NCBI RefSeq assembly: GCF_046630445.1
Contig: NC_092338.1
Span: 154,540,001-154,604,000 of the forward strand
Origin: Rutidosis leptorrhynchoides
Taxonomy: Eukaryota; Streptophyta; Magnoliopsida; Asterales; Asteraceae
Reading direction: 5' to 3'
Length of the DNA stretch: 64,000 bases
This document shows, piece after piece, positions 22,268 to 34,426 of the stretch. Numbering within the stretch: position 1 is the first letter of the stretch; every line of letters begins with the position of its first letter. A program made the position numbers and the translations under genes. Below the pieces are notes generated by a model. The model had not been told where the DNA came from, made no database searches, and saw only the letters and a program-made list of their open reading frames with translations.

Positions 22268-25200
22268 TTAGTTAGCTGTGGTGTCGAAATTGTGATTAAC
22301 TTCGTTGTCGACTTCCATCGGACCATGTATGTAATGTTTAACTCTGTGACCATTAACTTTAAATTCAATCCCATTTGAATTTATTAATTCTATTGTTCCG
22401 TATGGGAAAACTCTTTTTACTATGAATGGTCCAGACCATCTTGATTTCAATTTTCCAGGAAATAGCTTGAATCGTGAATTGAAAAGAAGAACTCTGTCTC
22501 CTTCTTTGAATTCTTTTGAACTTCTGATTCTTTTATCATGCCATTTCTTCGTTCTTTCTTTATAGATTAACGAATTTTCGTATGCTTCATGTCTTAATTC
22601 TTCTAATTCGTTTAGTTGACTTAATCGTAGACGTCCAGCTTCATGTAAATCAAGATTACATGTCTTCAAAGCCCAAAATGCTTTGTGTTCAATTTCTACT
22701 GGAAGATGACACGCTTTTCCATAAACAAGTCTAAAAGGTGTGGTTCCAATTGGAGTTTTGTAGGCTGTTCTAAAAGCCCAGAGTGCATCCTCCAATTTAA
22801 TGGACCATTCCTTCGGATTTGATCCTACGGTTTTCTCTAGAATACGTTTTAAAGCTCGGTTGGTATTTTCAACTTGTCCACTTGTTTGTGGATGATATGC
22901 GGTGGAGATTTTATGAGTTACTCCATATCTTTTAAGAACTTTCTCAAGTTGATTATTACAGAAATGAGTACCCCGATCACTTATTAAAGCTTTCGGTGTT
23001 CCAAACCTTGCAAAAAGACGTTTTAAAAAGTTGACTACAACTCGTGCATCGTTAGTTGGGAGAGCTTGTGCTTCCGCCCATTTAGATACATAATCAATGG
23101 CTACGAGTATATATAGATTATTATGAGATTTTGGAAATGGACCCATAAAGTCAATACCCCAAATGTCAAATACTTCACATACTTGGATGACATTTTGTGG
23201 CATTTCATCACGTTGACTTATTTTTCCGGCCCTTTGACATGCATCACAGGATTTGCAAAGAAGGTGTGCGTCTTTGTAAATTGTAGGCCAATAGAATCCA
23301 GCTTCATAAACTTTTCTTGCTGTTAGTTGAGGCCCATAATGCCCTCCTGTTGGTCCTGTGTGACAATGGTTTAAAATTTTACTAGCTTCATCTCCAAATA
23401 CGCATCGGCGTATTATTCCATCGGGACAACTTTTAAACAGATGTGGATCTTCCCAGAAATAGTGTTTTATATCACTGAAGAATTTCTTTCGTCTTTGGTA
23501 CGATAATCCTTTTTCAAGGAATCCACAAACTAAGTAGTTTGCATAGTCTGCAAACCATGGGATTTCTTTATAATCTATCTTCAATAGATATTCATCAGGA
23601 AAGTTGTCTTGTATGGCTGATTCATTCAAAACTTCTAATTCGGGATTTTCAAGACGAGAAAGATGATCAGCGGCGAGATTTTCTGCTCCTCTTTTATCTC
23701 GGATTTCAATATCAAACTCTTGTAAGAGTAAGATCCAACGGATTAATCTTGGTTTAGCATCTTGTTTTGAAAATAGGTATCTAAGAGCAGAATGGTCGGT
23801 ATAGACCACCGTTTTTGCTAGAACGAGATATGATCGAAATTTGTCAAAAGCAAAGACAATAGCAAGGAGTTCTTTTTCAGTAGTTGTATAGTTCGTTTGT
23901 GCTCCTTGTAATGTCTTACTAGCATAATATATAGGTTGAAATCGTTTTTCAATCCTTTGTCCTAAAACGGCTCCCATTGCAAAATCACTTGCATCGCACA
24001 TTAGTTCAAATGGTAGATTCCAATTTGGTGTTATCATGATTGGTGCATTAGTGAGTTTTTCTTTAAGAATATTAAAAGATTTGATACATTCATCTGAAAA
24101 GATGAATGGCGCATCCTTTTCTAGGAGTTTATTCATAGGAGTGGCAATTTTAGAAAAATCTTTTATGAAACGTCGGTAAAAACCGGCATGCCCTAGAAAA
24201 CTCCTAACTCCTCTAACATTGGTGGGATGTGGAAGTTTAGCAATTACATCTACTTTAGCTCTATCCACTTCAATTCCTTCTTTTGAAATTTTATGTCCAA
24301 GAACGATGCCTTCTTTAACCATGAAATGGCATTTCTCCCAATTAAGTACTAGATTTGATTTTTCGCATCTAATTAGCATTCGTTCCAGATTAACTAGACA
24401 TGATTTAAATGTATCACCGAAGACTGAAAAGTCATCCATGAATACTTCCATGCATTCTTCTATCATGTCGTGAAAAATCGCCATCATACACCTTTGAAAG
24501 GTTGCAGGGGCGTTGCAAAGTCCAAATGGCATTCTTTTGTAAGCAAAAGTACCATAAGGGCACGTGAATGTGGTTTTCTCTTGATCTTCGGGTGCTATTG
24601 GAATTTGAAAATATCCGGAAAATCCATCTAGAAAACAATAGTAACTATTTCCGGCTAATCTTTCCAACATTTGATCAATGAAAGGTAAGGGAAAATGATC
24701 TTTTCTGGTGGCGTCATTTAATTTTCTATAATCAATACATACACGCCATCCTGTTACAGTCCTAGTAGGAATAAGCTCATTTTTCTCATTTGTGATAACA
24801 GTCATGCCACCCTTCTTAGGCACGCATTGAACTGGGCTTACCCATGGACTATCAGAGATTGGATATATCAAACCTGCATCTAGCAGTTTAATAATCTCTT
24901 TCTTAACTACATCTTGCATATTAGGATTTAGTCTTCGTTGGCGTTGCACATACGTTTTATGACCTTCTTCCATAAGGATTTTATGTGTGCAATACGAAGG
25001 ACTTATTCCTTTAATATCATGAATCTTCCATGCAATGGCTGGTTTATGAGCTTTCAACACAGAAATGAGTTGTGATTTCTCATTTTCAGTAAGAGAAGAC
25101 GATATTATTACAGGTAATTCAGATTCACCATGTAAATAAGCGTATTCCAAATGGTTTGGAAGTGGCTTTAACTCTAATTTCGGAGGTTCTTCTATCGATG

Positions 25201-27874
25201 ATTTATATCGATATCTGTCTTCTTCTTTTAGCATTTGAATTTCTTCTGTTGTTGGTTCATATCCATTAGCTATAAGTGTAGCTAACATTTCAGCTTCATC
25301 AATTGGTTCATTACCTTCTCCTAAAGAACATTCTCCTGTTCCTTGTAGTTCTGGAAATTCTTCTAATAATTCTGCATGTGCATCTATAGTTTGAATATAA
25401 TAACATGTATCATCTGCAGATTGTGGTTGTTGCATTGCTCTATCAACTGAAAAGGTAACACTCTCATCCTCTATACTTAGGGTCAGTTTTTTACCGAACA
25501 CGTCTATCATTGCTTTAGCCGTGTTTAAGAATGGTCTTCCTAATATGAGAGGAACTTGAGAATCTTCTTCCATGTCCAAAACAACAAAATCTACTGGAAA
25601 TACTAAAGTACCAACTTTAACTAGCATGTTCTCCATTATCCCTCTAGGATATTTTATTGATCTATCGGCTAGTTGTATGCTTATTCTGGTTGGTTTCAAT
25701 TCTCCAAGGTCTAGTTTAGCGTATAGTGAATACGGCATTAGATTTATACTAGCACCTAAGTCTGCCAATGCTTCTATTGAACTAAGACTACCCAGAAAAC
25801 ATGGAATTGTGAAACTTCCTGGATCAGATAATTTTTCTGGTATCTTATTCAACAGCACTGCTGAACAATTAGCATTCATAGTAACAGCCGAGAGTTCTTC
25901 CATTTTCTTTCTATTCGTGATTAGATCTTTCAAGAATTTAGCATACCTTGGCATTCCTGAAATTACATCAATGAAAGGAAGATTTACATTTATCTGTTTA
26001 AACATATCCAAGAATTTGGATTGCTCGGCTTCAAGTTTTTCCTTCTTCATTTTACTCGGGTAAGGAAGTGGTGGTTGGTATGGTTTAACATAAGGTTTAG
26101 CCTTAACTGTGTTATCTTCATTAACCTTTTCAACTACCGGTTCTTTTTCCTTATCTTGATCAGGTTGTGGTTCTTGTGGAGTAGGAATAGTTTCATCAGA
26201 AGTTACAGGTATTTCAGGTGGTTTAAGTGTTGTACCACTTCTTGTGGTAATAGCTTTAGCTGTTTCATTCCGGGGGTTAGCATTTGTATCGCTTGGTAGA
26301 CTTCCCGGTTTTCTTTCACCTATTAACCTTGCTAGGTTACTTACTTCTTGTTCCAGATTTTGAATAGAAGCTTGTTGATTTCTAAATGCTTGAGCATTTT
26401 GTTCATTTGTTTGTTTTTGAGATGTGAAAAACTGCGTTTGAGTTTCAACTAGCTTCGTCATCATATCTTCTAAATTCGGCTTTTTATCATCGGTTTGTTG
26501 TGGTGGTTTGTTTTGAAAATTAGGTCTTTGCTGATTGTAAGTATTATTGGATACTTGTTGATTGCTAGGACCTTGTTGGTTGTTGTATGGAATATTTCGG
26601 TTATAATTCTGGTTTTGATTGTAAATCGGTCTTGGCGGTTGATAATTATTCTGATAATTATTTCCAGGCCTTTGGTTTATGTATGAAATATTCTCTCTTT
26701 GTTCCATTGTTAATTCAATACTGAGACAATCTTTTGTCAAATGTGGTCCTCCACACTGCTCACAACTAATTCGTATTGAGTGAATATCCTTAGTCATCTT
26801 TTCCATTCGTCTCTCCACAGCATCTATCTTTGCTGAAATGGAATCTAAGTCATGGCTAGAATCGGCTCTAGCTGCTTTAGATGATCTAATGATATCTTTT
26901 TCTTGGTGCCACTCATGTGAGTGGGAAGCAGTATTATCAATAATTTTGTAAGCATCGGTTTCGGTTTTCTTCATAATCGAACCACCAGCTGCTATATCTA
27001 TGTCTTTTCTTGTAGTGATGTCGCATCCTTGGTAGAATATTTGTACTATTTGACAGGTGTCTAAACCATGTTGCGGACATCCTCTTAATAACTTTCCATA
27101 TCTTGTCCACGCCTCATATAGAGTTTCATTTGGCTTTTGTGTGAACGTAACAATTTCTGCTTGAAGTCTTACGGCTTTAGATGCAGGAAAGAATTGTTTA
27201 AGAAATTTATCAATTAAAACATCCCATGTATCGATCGCCCCTTCAGGTAACGATTCCAACCAATCTTTGGCTTCTCCCTTTAAGGTCCAGGGAAATAACA
27301 TGAGATATATTTGTTCATCCTCCACTTCTCGGATTTTAAATAGTGTGCAGATCCTATTAAAGGTACGTAGATGTTCATTTGGATCTTCCTTCGGCGCACC
27401 ACTAAATTGGCATTGATTAGTCACCATGTGTAGAATTTGTCCTTTGATTTCATAATCTGGCGCATTAATGTCTGGATGAGTAATTGCGTGACCTTGGCCA
27501 GTGCGTTTAGCTCTCATTCGGTCTTCCATACTTAAAGGTTCCAGATTTTCCATAATTGAATTTGTTGACTTGGTATCACTAGATGGTTCTGATTTAATAG
27601 TTCGTTCCTCAACAATCTCTGTTTGAATGATTTGTGGTTCCGGAGGAAAGTTTAGTGGTTCAGGATCTATGAACCGTTCCTGAATATTTTCTGGATTCTC
27701 AATTGTGAGGTTTGTTTCAAAAACTGGATTATCGGAAATTTGAACTGAAGTACTTGGTCGACTGGATGACGATTCTAAAGAAAAATCAACGGCGGTTATA
27801 TTTGTTAAACGATGTCTTGATCGAGTTACAGGTGGTGAACGTACAAAAGGTGATGAACGTCTTGCTCGGTGCAT
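22268..27874 (-). CDS. gag-pol: Athila gag-pol polyprotein, intact (element B)
   Basis: One open frame of 1868 residues from ATG 27874. In order: the gag core around residues 130-310 (includes [13 protein letters not shown]); a zinc knuckle [13 protein letters not shown] near 374; an Asn/Gln-rich linker; aspartic protease with DLGAS near 705; reverse transcriptase near 960-1210, with the catalytic FMDDF box near 1145; RNase H near 1290-1400 ([12 protein letters not shown] and TDHSALRYL); integrase zinc-binding H-H-C-C near 1503-1546; and integrase core Asp near 1578, Asp near 1633 and Glu near 1668. DLGAS and FMDDFSVFG are typical of the Athila/Tat group. It would copy the element's RNA to DNA in cytoplasmic particles and insert it in the nucleus. 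Gag and pol are fused in frame with no frameshift. Residue positions are estimates from nucleotide offsets. Confidence 0.96.
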   Translation of the reverse strand: MHRARRSSPFVRSPPVTRSRHRLTNITAVDFSLESSSSRPSTSVQISDNPVFETNLTIENPENIQERFIDPEPLNFPPEPQIIQTEIVEERTIKSEPSSDTKSTNSIMENLEPLSMEDRMRAKRTGQGHAITHPDINAPDYEIKGQILHMVTNQCQFSGAPKEDPNEHLRTFNRICTLFKIREVEDEQIYLMLFPWTLKGEAKDWLESLPEGAIDTWDVLIDKFLKQFFPASKAVRLQAEIVTFTQKPNETLYEAWTRYGKLLRGCPQHGLDTCQIVQIFYQGCDITTRKDIDIAAGGSIMKKTETDAYKIIDNTASHSHEWHQEKDIIRSSKAARADSSHDLDSISAKIDAVERRMEKMTKDIHSIRISCEQCGGPHLTKDCLSIELTMEQRENISYINQRPGNNYQNNYQPPRPIYNQNQNYNRNIPYNNQQGPSNQQVSNNTYNQQRPNFQNKPPQQTDDKKPNLEDMMTKLVETQTQFFTSQKQTNEQNAQAFRNQQASIQNLEQEVSNLARLIGERKPGSLPSDTNANPRNETAKAITTRSGTTLKPPEIPVTSDETIPTPQEPQPDQDKEKEPVVEKVNEDNTVKAKPYVKPYQPPLPYPSKMKKEKLEAEQSKFLDMFKQINVNLPFIDVISGMPRYAKFLKDLITNRKKMEELSAVTMNANCSAVLLNKIPEKLSDPGSFTIPCFLGSLSSIEALADLGASINLMPYSLYAKLDLGELKPTRISIQLADRSIKYPRGIMENMLVKVGTLVFPVDFVVLDMEEDSQVPLILGRPFLNTAKAMIDVFGKKLTLSIEDESVTFSVDRAMQQPQSADDTCYYIQTIDAHAELLEEFPELQGTGECSLGEGNEPIDEAEMLATLIANGYEPTTEEIQMLKEEDRYRYKSSIEEPPKLELKPLPNHLEYAYLHGESELPVIISSSLTENEKSQLISVLKAHKPAIAWKIHDIKGISPSYCTHKILMEEGHKTYVQRQRRLNPNMQDVVKKEIIKLLDAGLIYPISDSPWVSPVQCVPKKGGMTVITNEKNELIPTRTVTGWRVCIDYRKLNDATRKDHFPLPFIDQMLERLAGNSYYCFLDGFSGYFQIPIAPEDQEKTTFTCPYGTFAYKRMPFGLCNAPATFQRCMMAIFHDMIEECMEVFMDDFSVFGDTFKSCLVNLERMLIRCEKSNLVLNWEKCHFMVKEGIVLGHKISKEGIEVDRAKVDVIAKLPHPTNVRGVRSFLGHAGFYRRFIKDFSKIATPMNKLLEKDAPFIFSDECIKSFNILKEKLTNAPIMITPNWNLPFELMCDASDFAMGAVLGQRIEKRFQPIYYASKTLQGAQTNYTTTEKELLAIVFAFDKFRSYLVLAKTVVYTDHSALRYLFSKQDAKPRLIRWILLLQEFDIEIRDKRGAENLAADHLSRLENPELEVLNESAIQDNFPDEYLLKIDYKEIPWFADYANYLVCGFLEKGLSYQRRKKFFSDIKHYFWEDPHLFKSCPDGIIRRCVFGDEASKILNHCHTGPTGGHYGPQLTARKVYEAGFYWPTIYKDAHLLCKSCDACQRAGKISQRDEMPQNVIQVCEVFDIWGIDFMGPFPKSHNNLYILVAIDYVSKWAEAQALPTNDARVVVNFLKRLFARFGTPKALISDRGTHFCNNQLEKVLKRYGVTHKISTAYHPQTSGQVENTNRALKRILEKTVGSNPKEWSIKLEDALWAFRTAYKTPIGTTPFRLVYGKACHLPVEIEHKAFWALKTCNLDLHEAGRLRLSQLNELEELRHEAYENSLIYKERTKKWHDKRIRSSKEFKEGDRVLLFNSRFKLFPGKLKSRWSGPFIVKRVFPYGTIELINSNGIEFKVNGHRVKHYIHGPMEVDNEVNHNFDTTAN

Positions 27875-29261
27875 TCACAGAATATCCTATTAGTTTTTAA
27901 AAGGAAAGAAAAATTATAATAAGTTATCCAATCAATAGACTTTTCTGATTTTGCCCACGTTTCGAATAGCCAAAAGATGCAGCAGAGGGGCAGGATTCGT
28001 TTGGTCTCAATATAATTGAGGACTGTTTGGCTCCAATAACCCGGTCCACGTACAAATCCAACTATTACTACGAACCAGAAAATTTTGATGTCTATTAATT
28101 TAACCACTTAAAATAAATTTTCGTAATTTTAAGAAATTTAGAGAAGAAGTAGAAAAAAATTCTAAGTCCTAAAAACTAGAATGGCGAGAAATAAGAGAGA
28201 AATAGATTGCGCGTCGAAAAATGTCGAAAAAGAAAAATGATTGAAAAATAAAAGGTGACGGAAAATTAAAAGAAACTTATAAAAACTTAAAAATACTTAA
28301 CTAATTTAACCTTATTACTACAACTAACTTAAAATTATAATCGCAAATTGAAATTACTAATTGGAATGATAATTGATACATAGTAAAAGGTCTAAAAATA
28401 TTAAAGCTTACAGGAAAAACTAAATCCCAATTGGAAATAACTTAAAAAGAAACTAAAACTTAAAAAGGCGTCGCAAAATTCTAAAGCACCTAATTCTTAG
28501 TCTAAAGAAAAAGCACTTAAGGAATTCTACGGCAAAGCCTAAAAATATAGGAGTAAAAATAACTATAGCGAAAACTAAGTTTAAAATTAATTATGAGCTA
28601 AAAATACAAAAGTTACGCTACAACGATTAAAAAGGTACAAAATATAAAAATATACAAAAAGTTGTAAAAATTACAATTTTTATAAAAATATTATTTTTAT
28701 ATTATTTATTTAATAAAACTACAAATAATACAATTTTAATTAAACTAATTAAACAAAATTCATAAATATAAAGTAAAAAGTAAAAATAAAACTAAAATTA
28801 ATAATAATAATAATAATTAAGTAATTAATAATAATAATAATAAATTAAAACCCGTGATTAGGGTTTTGTCCGTGTGTCAGGAACCCTCCGCGAGTTGCGG
28901 CAAATAAAGAGTAAAACCCCGCAAGTCGCGGGGTTCAGGAATTCTGTTGACAGGTAGTACTTTTTACGCGTTTTTTTTTTTTTTTTTATTTTTATTTATT
29001 TTTCTGTTTTCTGTTTTTAATTTAAATAAACGATTTTTAATAAAATTTATATTTTTATAAATTAAAATAAAGATAAAGAAACTTATAAAACTTAAATATT
29101 TAACAAAATCCTAAAAATACTTATATTTTTGTTTTTCTTTTTATATTTTTGAATAATTAAAACGTAATTTTTACAAAAACGACTTTTAATAAAAGTAGAT
29201 AAAAATCTTTTTTTTTTTTTTTTTTTTATATTAGCGTTGCGCTTCCGGCTTTTAAGATAGT
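27875..29261 (-). other. gag-pol leader of element B
   Basis: 1.39 kb of AT-rich leader. It holds a 93-codon upstream frame (28107-27826) that overlaps the gag start by 49 bases and is nearly unchanged in A (41809-41528). It also has paired dyads CCGCGAGTTGCGG (28888-28900) and CCCCGCAAGTCGCGGGG (28917-28933). Poly-T runs occur near 28975 and 29210. Confidence 0.6.
28888..28933 (-). promoter_or_regulatory. Paired dyads in the gag-pol leader (element B)
   Basis: Two near-palindromes with 16 bases between them. Their arms are of the CCGCGA type used by element A, not the CATGCGA type in B's own LTR. No TATA box is obvious nearby. Confidence 0.4.
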
Positions 29262-29279
29262 TCCCCGGCAGCGGCGCCA
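29262..29279 (-). other. Primer binding site, tRNA-Asp type (element B)
   Basis: On the minus strand TGGCGCCGCTGCCGGGGA starts 8 bases after the LTR. It matches the complement of the 3' end of plant tRNA-Asp (TGGCGCCGTTGCCGGGG) with one mismatch. tRNA-Asp priming is known for Athila. Confidence 0.85.
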
Positions 29280-29287
29280 AAAATACT

Positions 29288-31273
29288 TGATGTCTAGCGA
29301 GGTGTATATAAAATAGCTTATATTTTACTAGAAAAATACTATTAAATACGATACAATTTTACACAAGATATTTATTTATTTATAGAATGGATATACTTAA
29401 ACCTTGCTACAACACTTATAGGCAGTGTACCTAATCGTACAGTAGTGTAGTTTTTAGTAAGTCCGGTTCGTTCCACAGGGAAATCTTTAAACAAAGCTCA
29501 ACGCTATATTAGTTTACTTTTATAAAAATACAAATATATATATAAGTGATATTATTATTATAAAGGGGGGTTTTTACCGTTTAATGACCGGTTTGTCGAT
29601 TTTAAAACTTTAGTCGCAGTTAAAACCTAATGTAAAATATAAAATAATTACAAGACTTTAAATTAAAGCGTAAAGTAAATAACGATAATGAAATTGCGAA
29701 TAATAAAAATGCGATAAAATTAAATTGCGATAATTAAAAAGTACGATAATTAAAATAACAATAAATAAAAGTGCGATAATTAGAAGTGCAATTAAATATA
29801 AAATAAAGGAAATTAAATATGAAATAAAAGAATTATGCTTATTTAAACTTCCGTAATCATGATGTTTGACGTGTTGATTTTAGTTTTATGCCCATGGGTT
29901 AATTGTCCTTTGTCCTGGATTATTCAATATGTCCGTCTGGTTTTTGTCCATAACAGTCCATCAGTCATAAATATAAATTGCAAGTGTCCTTGTCAAATTA
30001 TTATTATACCCGAAGATAAATATTCCAACTAATTGGGGATTCGAATTGTAACAAGGTTTTAATACTTTGTTTAATGAATACACCAGGTTATCGACTGCGT
30101 GTAAACCAAGGTTTTACTACTTTGTTAACAATTACACCAATTACCCTTGAATGTAATTTCACCCCTGTTTTGATTATTCTAGTGGCTATTAATCCATTCC
30201 CGTGTCCGGTTAAATGAACGATTATTCGTACATATAAATACCCCGCCCATCGTGTCCGATCGAGTGTATATGGTAATTTATAGGGACGCCCAATTGTAAA
30301 TCTTTATATTAACATTAACAAACTTTCATTTAGTTAAACAAATATAAAGCCCATTAATAGCCCATAGCCTAGTTTCCACAAGTGTCGTTCTTTTGTCCAA
30401 ACCCCAATTATGGTACAAAGCCCAATTACCCAATTTTAGTAATTAGCCCAACATCATGATTACTTCGTTTTAAACAAGCATAATAATAACTTAGCTACGA
30501 GACATTAATATAAAAAGGTTGAACATAACTTACAATGATTAAAAATAGCGTAGCGTTACACGGACAGAATTTCGACTTACACCCTTACAACATTCGCTAA
30601 CATACCCTTATTATTAGAATTATAATTAAAATTAAAATATAAATTATAAATATAAATATATATTACTCGTATATATTGAGAGAGAGATGAAAAAAAGATT
30701 TTAAAACTCGTCAGAAAACTGGCTATTTATAGGACCTGACCAGTAATCTCACACCATGCGACTCGCATGGTTTTGTGCTTCTGGCCATGCGAGTCGCATG
30801 GCCACCCTGGATTCAGCCAACTACTTTTGTTTTCTTCTTGCCGACGTAATATAATAATAATAATATATATAATATATAATTATATATAATTATATATATA
30901 TTATATTATATTCTTGTGCATAGTAGACTAGATATTTTTGGTCCGTTGCGTCGGGCGTTTCTTCTTGGCTCAGGTCCCGGTTCCGGATTTTCGGACGTCC
31001 TCGCGTATTATTTTAAATCGCGTACTTTGCGTTCCGCAACTTGTACTCTTGTCATTTTGAGACGTTCTTCATCAATATTTTGAACCTTTTTAGTTGTATC
31101 TTGTACTTTATAGCTCTTTGGACCTTTTTGTCTTCAATTTGTCGAATCTGTCTTTTGTCTTCACCTTTTATTATTTAAACGAATATCACTTGTAAATAGA
31201 ACAATTGCAACTAAAAGCTTGTCTTTCTTGAGGAATAATGCTATGAAATATATGTTCGTTTTTAGCATTATCA
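29288..31273 (-). repeat. Element B 5' LTR (1986 bp)
   Basis: It has the same length as the left LTR and no difference in the segments compared. TATAAATA (minus) at 30724-30731 places the U3/R border near 30700, leaving about 1.4 kb of R/U5. Confidence 0.95.
30724..30801 (-). promoter_or_regulatory. Element B 5' LTR promoter: TATA box plus paired dyads
   Basis: TATAAATA lies at 30724-30731 (minus). The dyads at 30754-30770 and 30785-30801 start 22 bp upstream. This is the copy that would drive the genomic RNA. Confidence 0.6.
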
Positions 31274-31278
31274 CTATC
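31274..31278. repeat. Target-site duplication of element B, right copy (CTATC)
   Basis: Matches 14011-14015. Confidence 0.95.
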
Positions 31279-32829
31279 CTTGGTAGGAGCAATAGTAAAG
31301 CTCACCCTTATGATTTTTCGGTCTGGCACAAGGTCCTGTCTTTGACCACTATGCAACCACCGTTCTTACGGTTGACACCCGATTTAGTTCAGGTGACCTA
31401 ATGAATTCCAGGTGAATTCCTAGGATTTTACTTTTAATGGTAATGAACGCATTGAAAATAGGGTTTTCAGAAAACAAATCGGTTTGTAATTTTGATCAAA
31501 ATATTTTCTCGTTCAAGCTCGAGTTTAGATATCATTGAATTCCATGAGTTTGTAATTCTCAATCTTTAAGGTCAATCTCAAGGATTGAGTAATATCAGGC
31601 TTAAAAGCTGATTTTTGATCTTTTAAGGAGATTATCCTTTCTGGGGATCTGATTCATTAGTCTTATCCAGCTAATTTGCATGGTGCCCCCCATTTTACGA
31701 GATAAATCCTTCTCATGGTTAGGATAAATCTGACCACTTGGCGACCCTGTTTAATGCTGAGGTCCGTGGATTTCCTGCTGATTTTAGTGATGACTTTTCT
31801 TGATTTTTCGTCAACCTACAGCTGGTCTGGACGACAACTTCTTGACCTAAATCAAGAAGCGCGTGTCTTTTTCGGAAGACTTTACTTCCTTTTAATGATG
31901 GAATTGATTCATCGTGTAGATCCATCTTTCTTACAGTAAATCAGGTAAAACTTTTTAGTTTAGTCCAAAGCAAAAGTATTTTCAGTTATTTGTACAAAAA
32001 TATGTGATATATGTTTTGAATAACTTGGAGAATTTTCCCACACTTGGCTTTTATTTTCCTTTTTATTGTCCTCTATTCCATTTTAAATGAATTTTAACAT
32101 TTTGGTTTGTTTCTCAATTTATGTCCTTTCCGAGGTTACAATAATTTCGGTGTTAAAACCTAGTTTTATCGTTCATAAATATGTATAAACATGATTTTGA
32201 GTTCATTTAATTGAAAATTTTGAAAAATTTTACTAGAATTGGGTAGTCAGTATATAAAACTAGGGCTATTCTTTATTATCAGAGAGCACTAGATTCTAAT
32301 ACAACTACTGCTTTACTAGTATTTTTAATGGTAACCCAGTGTTTAAGATAAAAATTTTAAAATCCGAAAGAATTCAACCCCTTCCCACACTTAAGATCTT
32401 GCAATGCCCTCATTTGCAAGAAATCAGTAACAATTTAAATTATTGAGGGTGATTTGTGTGAAAATGATTAAATTTTACCAAAGTTTCCAAATATATTGGC
32501 GTTTGTTTGCTGAATGATAAATGGTGCACATCATTTGTTCATTCCGTCTTGTTGTTATTTCACATATATTTTGCATCTTGTCGTCAAAATTAGTTGCTTT
32601 TGCTGAACTTAATGCCAGTCTTTGAAAATGCGTTGTTTTACCCTGTTGTGTACATAAGATAAACTGCAAACATATATACATATTTTTGAAGTTTGGTATA
32701 TTACCCCACATTCAAAAATTATTAAAATCTAAGAATAAAAGTTAGAAAATTATAAAAACTATTACAATATTAACATAATTATTAAACGTATCAACATTAC
32801 AAATTACAAAATAAATAAAACTAAGTAGA
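31279..32829 (-). other. Element A 3' non-coding region (continues from 14010)
   Basis: Closely matches B's 16516-17908. It carries polypurine-like sites at 32035-32045 and 32382-32392. Similarity to B stops near 32650, where the ORF1 cassette begins. No coding frame is supported. Confidence 0.7.
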
Positions 32830-34223
32830 CTAGGGATGATACTGATACCAATAGTGGTTCCATGCATAACCATAGGTGCTATAAAATGCTTCGGCTGGGT
32901 TATACGTAGGATACGATGGTTGCATCTCTATAGACCAGGGAGGGAATATGGGTTTTGGAGTAGGAATATAGTTTCTACCTATATGTTGGCAATGAGCTAT
33001 GATTTGGTTTTGATGAACTGGCCAATCTTCAAATGCTCTCTGTCTAGCATTTTCGTACTCCTGTGAAGCTATAAACCTTTGCATTTCTTGCATTTCATTT
33101 CCCCCTCCTACATTACCTTGCTGTTTGTTTCTCTCAACCTGTGGATGTCTACCATGGTATTGTACTGTGGCGTTATTTCGCCTCTTCAAAACTTTCGCAC
33201 CATGGTATACATTTAAACCTATTGTATCGCGGGGTTCTGGTTCTTCTACTAATAATCCCCCCCCCCCCGACTTATATCCATACCGAGATATTCAGCAATC
33301 AAAGTAATAAAAATACCACCTCCTATTATGCTATGCGGTCTCATCCCCCTAATCATAGCTGATAAATAATAACCCACACAATAAGGTATACTTACAGCGC
33401 TTTGTGGGTCTCGAATACACATATGGTAAAACAAATCCTGTTCATTTACCTTTTCCTTGTTCTTACCTCTTTGTGTAATCGAATTAGCCAAAAACCTATG
33501 AATCACTCTTAATTCAGCTCTATCTATATCCAAATAAGAGTAATTTCCCCCTTTGAATCGGTGATGGCTTGTCATTTGACTCCATACACCATGTGTATCA
33601 AAATTTTCATATATCTTTCTACCATTTAGTATCAACCCTCTACAATCGGCAGATGCTAACTCCTCAGGCGTATATATACGTAAAGCCTGAGCCATGTCTA
33701 GTAAAGACATGTGGCGCATCGAACCTCCTAACAAAAATCTAATAAAAGATCGATCGGTTAAACTAGCTACCCGATCATTTAATTCTATACTACACAACAA
33801 TTCTTCACACCATACTTTATATACAGGTCTACGCATGGTGAATAAACGTACCCAGTCGTTAAAAGTAGAATTACCATACCTCTGTGCAAGTAATTCCCTA
33901 ATTGGTCCGGCCAATTCTACAGCTTCTAATGGTCTCCATTCTATGACCCTAGGTACCTCAACAACTTTAGAATGAAGAGTATGCAAACCCCTTTGGTATT
34001 TTGGATAATCTATCCAAAGTCTGTCAAATCTCAGGTTCGGATGCAAATCTTCCAAGTGCATATCAGAAAATGTCATGACTGGATGAGGTATATCTTGTTT
34101 GTAGTAGTTATCCACCTCCTGTTGTTCCGCATTCTCAGCAGGAGCATTGCGAGCTTGGGATGAAGATTCACCCCTTTCAGTCGTTTTTCTTGAGTAATTC
34201 CTTGATAGCATCCTTCTCAACAT
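32830..34223 (-). pseudogene. ATHILA ORF1-type gene of element A, frameshifted
   Basis: An ATG at 34223 reads about 324 codons with family motifs LHPNLRFDR, RSFIRFLLGG, YLDIDRAELRVIHRFLAN and IIGGGIFITLIAEYLG. It loses frame at a run of 12 Cs (33257-33268, plus strand). The remainder continues in another frame from about 33250 to TAG/TAA near 32830, ending in a Tyr/Pro/Trp-rich tail like B's. Unlike B there is no intron; the start codon runs straight into the body. Amino-acid identity to B is about 60%, far below the ~97% in pol. It is probably non-functional because of the poly-C slip, although a sequencing error in that run is possible. Confidence 0.8.
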
Positions 34224-34426
34224 GATTTTAGTAAAAGATTTGATGATTAACGGTTAAAAATTGTGATTTTGGGGGTGTTTTCTCGTGTATTTTCGGGTTT
34301 TATTTTCGCAGTATTTGGTTTTGTGGTGTGTGGACTGAGCTGTTCGTTCAGCTTTTATTTTTTTCTGTATTTTGGTCCTCCCGCGAGTCGCGGGGTTTAA
34401 ACCTTCAAACTCCGCGAGTCGCGGAG
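34224..34426 (-). promoter_or_regulatory. ORF1 leader with TATA-like box and paired dyads (element A)
   Basis: AATAAAAGC (minus, about 34351-34359) lies 22 bp from the dyad CCGCGAGTCGCGG (34381-34393). The second dyad is CTCCGCGAGTCGCGGAG (34410-34426). The spacing equals that in A's LTR promoter. The leader sits 158 bp upstream of the ORF1 ATG. Confidence 0.5.

Larger units (their letters stand above)
14016..31273 (-). mobile_element. Element B: apparently intact Athila-type Ty3/gypsy retrotransposon (17.26 kb)
   Basis: Two 1986-bp LTRs appear identical by eye and are flanked by CTATC. The primer site, an open gag-pol frame of 1868 codons, a small zinc-knuckle ORF, a two-exon ATHILA ORF1-type gene and a polypurine tract are all present in order on the minus strand. 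It sits inside the 3' region of element A. Identical LTRs and open frames indicate a recent insertion that may still be competent. No expression evidence is available. Confidence 0.95.

Noticed and set aside
25572-26063. 163-codon plus-strand frame antisense to pol (also 39277-39768)
   Set aside because: It mirrors the intact pol frame. Its presence in both copies follows from pol similarity.
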